DNA from: Deltaproteobacteria bacterium
GTDB taxonomy: Bacteria > Myxococcota_A > Polyangia > HGW-17
Direction of reading: 5' to 3'
Assembly (NCBI GenBank): GCA_003249585.1
Contig: QKIM01000477.1
Location: 1 to 5,383 of the forward strand
DNA length: 5,383 bases
The number at the start of each line of letters is the position of its first letter. Positions within the stretch are counted from its first letter, which is position 1. Position numbers and translations under genes: made by a program. Under the pieces are notes generated by a model. That model was not told where the DNA came from. It did not search any database and worked only from the letters and a program-made list of their open reading frames with translations. Positions 1-5,383 of the stretch are shown one piece after another.

Positions 1-1
1 C

Positions 2-388
2 TTCGAGTACGACCAGACACACATCCTCACGGCCATCGCCTCCGGGAAGTGGCGGGGGGGCTGGCAGGTGGGCCTGCGCTTCCGGCTCACCTCGGGCAAC
101 CCCACCACCCCCTATATCGGCGGGGTCTACGACGCCGATCTGAACATCTATTACGGCGTCCAGGGGGCTCGAAACAGCGAACGCCTGCCGCTCTTCCATC
201 AACTGGACTTCCGCGTGGACAAGAAGTGGACTTTCAACCGCTGGAGCCTCACCCTCTATCTCGACATCCAGAACATCTACAACAACCAGACCTCCGAGTA
301 CATCCAGTACAACTTCAACTATACCCAGAAGAAGACGGTGGCGGGGCTCCCCATCCTGCCGTCCCTGGGTCTCAAGGGGAGCTTCTGA
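2..388 (+). CDS. TonB-dependent outer-membrane receptor, C-terminal fragment (5' end outside window)
   Basis: Frame 2 is open from the first bases to a TGA at 386-388 and gives 128 residues with no start, so this is the end of a larger gene. TonB-dependent receptors are 22-stranded outer-membrane barrels that import siderophores, vitamins or glycans using energy from TonB. Alternating aromatic and polar barrel strands are visible. Typical last-strand motifs follow: LFHQLDFRVDKKW (about residues 64-76), then WSLTLYLDIQNIYN (about 81-94), a short loop, and LPILPSLGLKGSF at the end. The C-terminal Phe is the usual BAM-recognition residue of outer-membrane proteins. The plug domain and TonB box lie outside the window, so the substrate cannot be told. 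A run of seven G (54-60) lies within the gene without breaking the frame. The next gene starts on the last base of this stop codon. The family call is firm; the ligand is unknown. Confidence 0.9.
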   Translation, partial: FEYDQTHILTAIASGKWRGGWQVGLRFRLTSGNPTTPYIGGVYDADLNIYYGVQGARNSERLPLFHQLDFRVDKKWTFNRWSLTLYLDIQNIYNNQTSEYIQYNFNYTQKKTVAGLPILPSLGLKGSF

Positions 389-390
389 TG
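382..390 (+). promoter_or_regulatory. Stop-start overlap TGATG with internal Shine-Dalgarno
   Basis: The receptor stop codon TGA (386-388) shares its last base with the ATG (388-390) of the lipoprotein gene. A purine-rich AGGGGAG (375-381), inside the last codons of the receptor, sits six bases before that ATG and serves as the ribosome binding site. This arrangement decides the start of the second gene. It implies translational coupling, with both proteins made from one message. Confidence 0.75.
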
Positions 391-1299
391 CGCCGCGTCT
401 TCATCTATCTCCTCTTCTCCCTCTTCCTGCCTGCCTGCGACGCCGAGTTCTCCCCCGCGGGCGAGCTCACGGACGACCCCCTCATCCTGGCCATGACCGC
501 CGATCCGCCCTGGGCCCGGCCCACAGACTCGGTGACGCTCGACGCCCTCGTCCACTGGCCGGGCAGGGTCCCTTCGCGGCTGTGGCTGCGCTGTATCCCC
601 GAGTTCGAGGATGTGCTGAGCTGCGCCGAGACCCACTGGCCCGCTGACGGGCAGGTCCCGACCTGCACCGACGATCCCGACGCCGCACTCTGCCTCGCCT
701 CCACCGACGCCACGGCGACCATGACCGTCCCCGCGGACCTGATCCCAACCACTGACGTCCTGACGGTCTATGCCCACCTGGCCGTCTCCGCGGATCCCGA
801 CCCCACCATGTGCCTGGAGGCCATGCGTACCCAGACCCCCTCCGAACGCTGCCTTTTGAGCGCCAAAAGGATCCTCGTGGTCCCCGAGGGCTTGGCTCAT
901 GCCAACCCGCGTTTCGCCGACATCACCCTCGACGGCACCACCCTGGCCACCGCGACGCCGCTCCCCGCCCCCGACACGTCCCGATTGACCATCGGGCTCG
1001 ATCCCGCCTCCCTGGACGAGCTGGACACCGAGCCGGGCTCCCCCGTCACCCACTACCTCGGCCTGGCGCTCTACACAGACTGCGGCACCATCGCCTTCAC
1101 CGGGGATGAGTCCCTCTGGGAAGAGGGTCCCTACAACCGCACCATCTCCTGCACGGAGCCGGCCGATGGGACCCAGCGCACCTGCACCGCGGTCACCTCG
1201 GACCTCACCTTCGAGACCGCGGGGGCATGCACCCTCTACCTCGTGGTCCGCGACAACCTCGGCGGCATCGCCCACCACACCACGGTGTTCTACCCCTGA
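388..1299 (+). CDS. Secreted lipoprotein of unknown function, coupled to TonB-dependent receptor
   Basis: This gene encodes 303 residues. The frame stays open further upstream (to 49), but the ATG at 388 is preferred. It has a good ribosome binding site, overlaps the receptor stop, and begins a short signal peptide (MRR, hydrophobic residues 4-14) ending in a lipobox, LPAC, with the lipidated Cys at 17. The mature part starts with acidic residues (DAEF), and position +2 is Asp. Residues 31-56 (around PLILAMTADPP and DSVTLDALVHWP) resemble the opening Ig-like strand pattern common in myxobacterial lipoproteins. Ten further cysteines (69, 79, 93, 102, 142, 155, 232, 255, 266, 281) are an even number, which suits disulfide bonding outside the cytoplasm. 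A second Ig-like unit may span about 170-303. The coupling suggests a surface or periplasmic partner of the receptor, for example in substrate capture, but no family domain is recognised. The gene is secure; the function is unknown. Confidence 0.85.
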   Translation: MRRVFIYLLFSLFLPACDAEFSPAGELTDDPLILAMTADPPWARPTDSVTLDALVHWPGRVPSRLWLRCIPEFEDVLSCAETHWPADGQVPTCTDDPDAALCLASTDATATMTVPADLIPTTDVLTVYAHLAVSADPDPTMCLEAMRTQTPSERCLLSAKRILVVPEGLAHANPRFADITLDGTTLATATPLPAPDTSRLTIGLDPASLDELDTEPGSPVTHYLGLALYTDCGTIAFTGDESLWEEGPYNRTISCTEPADGTQRTCTAVTSDLTFETAGACTLYLVVRDNLGGIAHHTTVFYP

Positions 1300-1618
1300 A
1301 GCACCGAGTAGCCCCATTTCTCCGTTCGACCACTCCCTGATTGAAGCCCGACCACGGCCATCTCCCTGTTCGACCACCCCGGACTCAAACCCGACCAGCA
1401 CCCTTTCCCCGTACATGCCGCTCTCTGCCCGAACGCCGTCTGAGGGCAAACGCCTGCATGAAGTCCGAGGCGGTCTGGGCGCAATACGCGTGATCAGCGG
1501 CCTGCGACCGTCCATGATTGGGGGGGGAGTGAACCTTCAATCCTACGTCCTGGAAAAAGACCGGCAATACCCAGAGCACCGCGCCGTTTGGCTGGGGGAC
1601 GAGAACCGGAAAATTCTT
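1300..1618. other. Gene-free stretch between convergent genes
   Basis: This 319-bp stretch separates the plus-strand lipoprotein gene from the minus-strand 298-codon frame. The first third holds a 22-bp periodic repeat (separate entry). The rest contains a run of eight G (1520-1527). On the minus strand between about 1580 and 1385 a 64-codon open frame has plausible residue order (for example QAADHAYCAQTASDFMQAFAL, about 1490-1430) and GC-rich third positions, but no ribosome binding site and no recognisable family. It may be a relic of a gene. No clear terminator is visible: an imperfect hairpin at 1283-1306 overlaps the lipoprotein stop but has a bulge and no T-run. Confidence 0.5.
1310..1397. 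repeat. Imperfect tandem repeat, about 22-bp period, four units
   Basis: The hexamer CGACCA occurs at 1327, 1349, 1371 and 1392, so the spacing is 22, 22 and 21 bp. Alternate units resemble each other more closely: TTCGACCAC at 1325 and 1369, CCCGACCA at 1347 and 1390. The array can therefore also be read as two copies of a unit of about 43 bp. A degenerate CGAGTA at 1305 continues the phase. The spacing is close to two helical turns. It begins about ten bases after the lipoprotein stop. It could be a protein-binding array, an intergenic repeat found elsewhere in the genome, or simple local duplication; the sequence does not decide. Confidence 0.6.
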
Positions 1619-2515
1619 TTATCGCGCGCCGAGGCGTTTCTTGAGACGTTCATGGGTCGCCTTGACATAGGCCCGGGCGGCAGCCTTTCGGCTGGCCTCC
1701 ATGGTCTCTGGCCATGGCCGTTCGTGGCACTGCTCGGCCACGATCTTGTCCATCTCGGTGATCGTACTGAAATCGGGGTCTTCGAGAGGATGATTGGAGA
1801 TGGGTACAAACATGGGTGCGGGGTCGAGCCTCAGGAGTGTCTCCCGGTCGCCTGTCTTTGCCGCGGCGAAGGCGGCTTTCAGGAATTCGAAACGGACCCG
1901 CTCAGTGCCCGATAACAGCAGGAACGACATGGCCTCGTCCCTCTCGATGCCTGCCGAGGTCAATTCCCTGAAGGCTTGGCTCGAGGCCACATCCCACCCT
2001 CGTGGCCCGGCTTTGAGCCGCAGGGGGCACACAGGGCGCGGAGTCCCTGTGGCATGCGGCTTTTCGTAGTACTTTCTGCACTGCTTCGCGATGGCATCCA
2101 ATTCCTTGAGGCGCTTTTCGATTGGCGGGTGGGTTGGACGATTCTGGGCTCCACCCAGGGGCCAGTAGCCCAGGTAGTACTGGAGGTAGGAGAGCCAGAT
2201 GTGCCGGGCATGGCGCCACCGCTGCACTTTGTGAGACCACCACCCAAAACTCTCAAGCATATGGTGGGTGAGGTTTCGGCGCACATCCCGACAGCGCCGC
2301 GCGGTCTGTCCCGTGCCCGAGATGCCTTCACAGGGAGGGCGAAAGACTGCCAGGGGATCATGGTACAAGAGGTGGTGTTTCAGGCTGTTCCACTTGCGCT
2401 GACTCGCCAGGCGACCCTCCACCGCGGGTCGGGTTTTCGAGCCAAGGGCGGCGGTGACGAGGGTCTGAACATCCCCCGGTTCGGCCAGACGGCCGAGCGC
2501 CCGTCCAGCATGCAC
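1619..2515 (-). CDS. Unrecognised basic, aromatic-rich protein; probably 5'-truncated
   Basis: The frame gives 298 codons from a GTG at 2515 to TAA. I do not recognise the family. Codon use is consistent with real coding (mostly G or C in third positions), though softer than in the flanking genes. Residues 36-50 are basic. Residues 73-119 are rich in Arg, His, Trp and Tyr (GWWSHKVQRW at 91-100, then HIWLSYLQYYLGYWPL at 105-120). Residues 131-151 form a charged helix (IEKRLKELDAIAKQCRKYY). The C-terminal helix (275-298) is Ala, Arg and Lys rich. There is no signal peptide or membrane segment. The start is suspect: an in-frame TGA lies two codons upstream, no properly spaced ribosome binding site is seen, and the first codons fall inside the cysteine-repeat remnant. 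The true N-terminus was probably lost at a recombination junction near 2500. A mobile-element or nucleic-acid-binding protein is conceivable from the basic character, but this is a guess. Confidence 0.5.
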   Translation of the reverse strand: MHAGRALGRLAEPGDVQTLVTAALGSKTRPAVEGRLASQRKWNSLKHHLLYHDPLAVFRPPCEGISGTGQTARRCRDVRRNLTHHMLESFGWWSHKVQRWRHARHIWLSYLQYYLGYWPLGGAQNRPTHPPIEKRLKELDAIAKQCRKYYEKPHATGTPRPVCPLRLKAGPRGWDVASSQAFRELTSAGIERDEAMSFLLLSGTERVRFEFLKAAFAAAKTGDRETLLRLDPAPMFVPISNHPLEDPDFSTITEMDKIVAEQCHERPWPETMEASRKAAARAYVKATHERLKKRLGAR

Positions 2516-2850
2516 TCCTCATCGCAGGCCAGGGTACCCCCGAAAGCGTCCTCGGTGCCGCAGCTGCGCCCGCCGAGATCGCTCCCCTCGCGCTCCTCGA
2601 ACTCCGTCTGCACGATCCCGTCCCCGCAGCTCCCCTCGCACTCCACGGTCGAGATGGTGCAGTCGTTGGTACAAACGAGATTCCCCGTGTATTTCCCGCA
2701 GTCTGCGCAGGTGGAGGCACCGAAGTCGCCGCCGTCGCACTGTTCCCTCTCCTCGGCCTGGAGCACACCGTCGCCTCACCACGCACAGGTGGAGGTGTCG
2801 ATGTTACCGCAGGTGTCCCCCGCGATGACCATTATCGCCACCAGGGCCAT
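2501..2850 (-). pseudogene. Remnant of myxobacterial-type cysteine-rich repeat protein
   Basis: Read from ATG 2850, the frame begins MALVAIMVIAGDTC, a weak export-signal-like start. It meets a TGA at 2776-2778 and then continues open. Two copies of the Cys repeat common in Myxococcota secreted proteins (pattern CGDGxxxxxEECDGxDLGGxxC...GGTLACxxxCxLD) are readable. The first is GDGVLQAEEREQCDGGDFG followed by STCADCGKY and VCTNDC. The second, from about 2628, is CGDGIVQTEFEEREGSDLGG followed by SC, GGTLACDEECMLD. Decay is visible: the TGA stands where the repeat's first Cys belongs, and a Cys of the second repeat is Arg (CGC at 2590-2592). After CMLDG the homology stops and the sequence makes sense only in another frame, that of the 298-codon neighbour. 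Such repeats normally occur several to many times in surface or secreted proteins and form disulfides. The family call is good; non-function is inferred. Confidence 0.7.
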
Positions 2851-2885
2851 GGGCAGCGAGTCTCCATTTTCCGCCGGCTCGGCTG

Positions 2886-2914
2886 TTTCCCTCTCACGCT
2901 ACCTGATCTATAGT
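2886..2914 (+). promoter_or_regulatory. Possible promoter for the hydrolase gene
   Basis: TATAGT at 2909-2914 matches five of six bases of a -10 box. A poor -35 candidate, TTTCCC at 2886-2891, lies 17 bases upstream. Transcription would start near 2921 and leave a leader of roughly 38 bases before the ATG at 2959. The site lies in the 108-bp gap between the divergent cysteine-repeat remnant and the hydrolase gene. It is only a pattern match. Confidence 0.3.
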
Positions 2915-2946
2915 CGGCGCATCACGTTCGAAGCCTTTAAGCCGCC

Positions 2947-2952
2947 AAGGAG
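2947..2952 (+). promoter_or_regulatory. Ribosome binding site AAGGAG
   Basis: AAGGAG lies six bases before ATG 2959, which is a near-ideal Shine-Dalgarno sequence and spacing. It fixes the start of the hydrolase lipoprotein gene. Confidence 0.8.
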
Positions 2953-2958
2953 TCCGCC

Positions 2959-4350
2959 ATGCGCCCTCTTTACATTATCCCCCTCCTCGTCCTGATCTCC
3001 TGCGCCCCTTCACGGAGGATACATAGTCCCACGGATACGCACACCGAACCTGCGCCGGCGAGAGTAACCGCCCCGCCGGCTCGTTCGACGGCCCCTTCAA
3101 CGAGGTCGGCATCCGATAAGAAGCCGGCCGCTTCCCCTTGGGTCGCCCTCAAGGTGAACAAGGGAGGCACCGTGACCACCGCCGACGGCGCCATGGTGCG
3201 CTACCTGCGTCGTGGTCAGGGCACCGGCGCCCCGGCATACCTGGTGCTGGAGCAGGGGTACTACGTCCTGCCCTTCATGCGGGTCCTGGAGGCCACGGGG
3301 GACGTGATCTACGTGTGGGGGGCCACCGTGGAGGGGAAGGGTTCCAAGCCGCGGGTGGAGGGGCAGGTGGACGAAACCCTCGTCTCGGATATCGAGGCCC
3401 TCAGGGCAGCGCTGGGGCTCGCCAGGATCACCATCATCGGCAACAGCCACCGGGGTCTTGCGGCCCTGGAATACACCCGTGCCCACCCGGCCAGGGTCGT
3501 GAAGGCGGTGCTGGTAAACCCCCTCATCCACCACCCGGGTCACCTGCGCGAGGCTTACAGCCGCGTCATCGGAATGCTCCAGACGTCCAAGGGGGCGAAG
3601 AGTACCGCGACCCGCCGGGAGATCGCACACCTGAAACGGCTGCTGAAGAAGAAACGCTACGACCTCGTGGACTTCTTCCGCGCCTTCGAGGCCCGCACTC
3701 TCTATAACAAGCACGTGAACATCCTCGGCTACTATGCGTTCCTTGGTCGGCTGCGGTCCCTCATGCCCACCGCCGGGGTCCCCGGCTCAAGGCCGGCCCC
3801 CCACGACGTGAAGGCCCGCGTGGCCGCCATGGTCCGAAAAGGGATCGGCGGCACCGACGTCATCAATTATTCCTCGCTCACCTTCGCCCAGACGGTCACC
3901 ACCCCCGTGTGCATCCTCCAGGGGGAAGGCGATCCCCTCACCACGGTGCGCTGGGCCAGGGCGCTGGCGGCAAAGCTTCCCAAGGGGAGCCTCAAGACCA
4001 TCCCCGCCGCAGGGCACAATCCCTCCTTTGAAAACCCGGCAGCCTTCACCATGGCCCTCCTCGGATGTCTGGGGATCACCGGCAAGGGTCGAGTCGGGCC
4101 ACTCCTTCCTGCCACCTGGCAACCTGCGCTCTTCAAGCGAATGCCGGATCGCGAGGCTCTTCGGAAGAAGCTCACAGCCCACTACGAGATGGCCATGCGC
4201 CCCCGGGGCATGGTCTCCGTCGCATGCCGGTTCGCCCGCGCGCACAGGCGGGATCGTGCCCTGCTGAAGAAGCTGGGGACCACGCCGGCCGCCGTGGGTC
4301 AATTCGTGGATCAGACCTGCCGGCGCTTTCCCCCTCCCGACAAGCGGTAG
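2959..4350 (+). CDS. Alpha/beta-hydrolase-fold lipoprotein with altered nucleophile elbow
   Basis: This gene encodes 463 residues. A signal peptide (MRPLYIIPLLVLISC) ends in lipobox LISC with lipidated Cys15. A Pro/Ser/Thr/Ala-rich tether follows (about 16-60), so the enzyme sits in the envelope. The hydrolase core spans about 65-372. It has an N-terminal beta hairpin (GGTVTTADGAMVRYLRRG, 69-86), the strand YLVLEQGYY near the oxyanion-hole position (94-102), and the nucleophile elbow IIGNSHRGLAALEY (159-172) with Ser163. The probable acid is Asp325 in LQGEGDP, and the probable base is His353 in AAGHNPSFENP. Family enzymes hydrolyse esters, amides or peptides; proline-iminopeptidase-like members look similar. 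The elbow is odd: the family pattern GxSxGG reads GNSHRG, with Arg165 (CGG) where a small residue is usual. About 90 extra residues (375-463), basic and with two Cys (423, 454), follow the core. Fold assignment is good; substrate and activity are unknown. Confidence 0.85.
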   Translation: MRPLYIIPLLVLISCAPSRRIHSPTDTHTEPAPARVTAPPARSTAPSTRSASDKKPAASPWVALKVNKGGTVTTADGAMVRYLRRGQGTGAPAYLVLEQGYYVLPFMRVLEATGDVIYVWGATVEGKGSKPRVEGQVDETLVSDIEALRAALGLARITIIGNSHRGLAALEYTRAHPARVVKAVLVNPLIHHPGHLREAYSRVIGMLQTSKGAKSTATRREIAHLKRLLKKKRYDLVDFFRAFEARTLYNKHVNILGYYAFLGRLRSLMPTAGVPGSRPAPHDVKARVAAMVRKGIGGTDVINYSSLTFAQTVTTPVCILQGEGDPLTTVRWARALAAKLPKGSLKTIPAAGHNPSFENPAAFTMALLGCLGITGKGRVGPLLPATWQPALFKRMPDREALRKKLTAHYEMAMRPRGMVSVACRFARAHRRDRALLKKLGTTPAAVGQFVDQTCRRFPPPDKR

Positions 4351-4440
4351 CGGCCACGACCGGAAATAAATTTATAGTTTTGCAAAAAAATGATTTGCGG
4401 GCGGGACCTTTTGCGGTAGTATAATTTTATGGAGGTCCCC
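4351..4440. promoter_or_regulatory. AT-rich intergenic spacer with palindromes and a -10-like box
   Basis: This 90-bp spacer is far richer in A and T than its surroundings. It contains two perfect 10-bp palindromes almost side by side, ATAAATTTAT (4366-4375) and TTTTGCAAAA (4378-4387), the second running into A7 (4384-4390). TTTGC recurs at 4379, 4394 and 4410, every 15-16 bases. A perfect TATAAT sits at 4420-4425, with a weak TTGCGG (4395-4400) 19 bases upstream. If that -10 is used, transcription would start near 4432, within the Shine-Dalgarno. The real start may therefore lie further upstream. No terminator hairpin with T-run is evident after the hydrolase gene. The region is probably the promoter and operator of the next gene. 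Confidence 0.5.
4431..4435 (+). promoter_or_regulatory. Ribosome binding site GGAGG deciding the start
   Basis: GGAGG lies five bases before ATG 4441. Another ATG in the same frame occurs at 4429, but it overlaps the Shine-Dalgarno itself and has no upstream site, so 4441 is the better start. Confidence 0.75.
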
Positions 4441-5383
4441 ATGACATCGAAACGCTTGATCCACGCCATCCTTTTCTCTTTTCTCCTCGGCCTAATCTCA
4501 GGCTGCACCACCTCGGAAGAGCCCCGCTACCTGAGCATCAACCCCGTGCTCCCCTCGGATCACGCGACCCAGGAGATGATCGACGTCTTCAACGCCACCG
4601 AGCCAAAGGAGAGCAGCAATTTCTGGGATGAGGTCATCACCGGCGACTCCTCCGGCGGCTGGAACAACAACGAGAACAACCTCAACAGCCTGAACAATAT
4701 ACAGAACACCAACAATACCAGCAGCGTCACCAGCGAGAACAACGGACAGGACGCCGAGACGGGGATGGAGCCCCAGGAGGCACAGAACGTCCTGCGCGAG
4801 GCCGACATCATCCACCGCGACGGAAACCTCCTGGTCGTGCTGTCCCGGGTCACGGGGCTGTACACCGTGGAGGTCGATGACGCCTCGCAGCTCAACATCC
4901 TCGATCACATGAACCTCCCGGGGCGCCCCTTCGAGATGACCATCCGCTGGGACAAGGCCTATATCACCTCAACCCACACCACAGGGTCCGAGAACGGCAA
5001 CGGGGAGGCGGTCAACACCCACTCCAAACTGATCGTCGTGGATCTGGCCGATCCGTCCCGTCTCACCAAGGAGTCGACCCTGCCCCTGGACGGCATGGTC
5101 ACCGATACCCGCATGGTGGGGGACTACCTCTACCTCGTGACCACCAGGCCCAATGGCTCCGTCCAGCTCCACCAGATCCTGTCCATCGACGCCCGCGAGG
5201 GAGTTACCCCTTCGGTCCTGGCCACCGCTCAGGTCACCTCTCCCATCCTCGGAGACACGCCGGTGCTCTATGTGTCCCAGCCCCGCCTGTACCTCGCCGC
5301 CAGCGATCTGCAGCAGTGGACCTACACGGAACCTGAATTCTACGACCACGTGTTCCTGTACTCGATCAGTGGAGCGACAGGCG
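4441..5383 (+). CDS. Beta-propeller domain lipoprotein (3' end outside window)
   Basis: The frame is open from ATG 4441 to the right edge: 314 codons plus one base, with no stop. Residues 1-22 are a lipoprotein signal, with basic MTSKR, a hydrophobic core and lipobox ISGC (Cys22). Residues 75-101 form an Asn-rich linker (13 Asn in 27). From about 113 the sequence EAQNVLREADIIHRDGNLLVVLS matches the entry motif of the bacterial secreted beta-propeller family (Pfam Beta_propel; commonly GVDEADIVKTDG...LYVL). Propeller-like blades follow: YTVEVDDASQLNILD (141-155), KAYITSTH (172-179), KLIVVDLADPSRL (196-208), DYLYLVTT (228-235) and PRLYLAAS (281-288). Full-length members usually exceed 500 residues, so a substantial part lies beyond the window. 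The role of the family is not well defined; it is extracytoplasmic and possibly involved in protein interaction. Family assignment is by motif recall, not by a search. Confidence 0.85.
   Translation, partial: MTSKRLIHAILFSFLLGLISGCTTSEEPRYLSINPVLPSDHATQEMIDVFNATEPKESSNFWDEVITGDSSGGWNNNENNLNSLNNIQNTNNTSSVTSENNGQDAETGMEPQEAQNVLREADIIHRDGNLLVVLSRVTGLYTVEVDDASQLNILDHMNLPGRPFEMTIRWDKAYITSTHTTGSENGNGEAVNTHSKLIVVDLADPSRLTKESTLPLDGMVTDTRMVGDYLYLVTTRPNGSVQLHQILSIDAREGVTPSVLATAQVTSPILGDTPVLYVSQPRLYLAASDLQQWTYTEPEFYDHVFLYSISGATG
4663..4743 (+). repeat. Low-complexity Asn-codon tract
   Basis: This tract is rich in AAC and AAT codons and encodes the Asn-rich linker between the lipid anchor segment and the propeller. 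Such tracts vary in length between relatives and act as flexible spacers. It is part of the beta-propeller lipoprotein gene, not a separate element. Confidence 0.6.

Noticed and set aside
49..387. Upstream extension of the lipoprotein frame (ATG-like start near 49)
   Set aside because: It overlaps the receptor gene in another frame, reads as low-complexity Pro/Arg/Leu sequence, and would bury the signal peptide and lipobox that begin at 388.
1283..1306. Imperfect hairpin CGGTG-TTC / GAA-G-CACCG around the lipoprotein stop as a terminator
   Set aside because: Only eight pairs with a bulge and no following T-run; too weak to call.
1310..1397. CRISPR array
   Set aside because: The period is only 21-22 bp, the conserved part is about 6-9 bp, and there are no unique spacers of normal length or cas genes.
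319..1515. Long minus-strand frame of 398 codons opposite the lipoprotein gene
   Set aside because: Gly/Arg/Val-rich shadow typical of GC-rich DNA; it lies antisense to a gene with a signal peptide, lipobox and coupled start.
1106..1915. Plus-strand frame of 269 codons
   Set aside because: It starts inside the lipoprotein gene in a wrong frame and continues antisense to the minus-strand frame; the product is low-complexity at its start and unrecognised.
1976..2995. Plus-strand frame of 339 codons
   Set aside because: It runs antisense to both the 298-codon frame and the recognisable Cys repeats, and overlaps the hydrolase start; its Ser/Pro-rich product shows no family features.
4498..4908. 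Minus-strand frames opposite the propeller gene
   Set aside because: Val/Gly/Leu-rich shadows of the plus-strand gene, which has a ribosome binding site, lipobox and family motif.

Overview
The window comes from a GC-rich, Gram-negative, lipoprotein-rich bacterium, most likely from the Myxococcota or an allied deltaproteobacterial lineage. Three things point there: the end of a TonB-dependent outer-membrane receptor, three lipoprotein genes with clear lipoboxes, and a broken gene encoding the paired cysteine repeats typical of myxobacterial secreted proteins. This is inference from style and families; no rRNA or taxonomic marker gene is present.

Layout. (1) Positions 2-388 hold the C-terminal 128 residues of a TonB-dependent receptor, read on the plus strand from beyond the left edge. 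(2) Its TGA overlaps by one base the ATG of a 303-residue secreted lipoprotein (388-1299), so the two look translationally coupled. (3) Positions 1300-1618 contain no convincing gene. They carry a short imperfect tandem repeat with a period of about 22 bp and a stretch with weak coding character on the minus strand. (4) Positions 1619-2515, minus strand, are an unrecognised 298-codon reading frame that seems to lack a proper beginning. (5) Positions about 2501-2850, minus strand, are the remains of a cysteine-repeat protein gene with a TGA in place of an expected Cys codon and a break in homology where the 298-codon frame takes over. Together these look like a decayed, rearranged segment between two healthy blocks. 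(6) Positions 2959-4350, plus strand, encode a 463-residue alpha/beta-hydrolase-like lipoprotein with an altered nucleophile elbow. (7) An AT-rich 90-bp spacer follows. (8) A beta-propeller lipoprotein (4441 onward, plus) runs off the right edge.

Function. The intact genes all concern the cell envelope: an outer-membrane transporter with its partner lipoprotein, a probable envelope hydrolase, and a propeller lipoprotein. Apart from the receptor and lipoprotein pair there is no sign that they form one pathway. I found no CRISPR array, tRNA, rRNA, complete insertion sequence or obvious defence system. The most interesting items are the chimeric minus-strand region, the TGA at a Cys position, the substituted GxSxG motif, and the repeat after the first lipoprotein gene. 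None of them amounts to a demonstrated new system.
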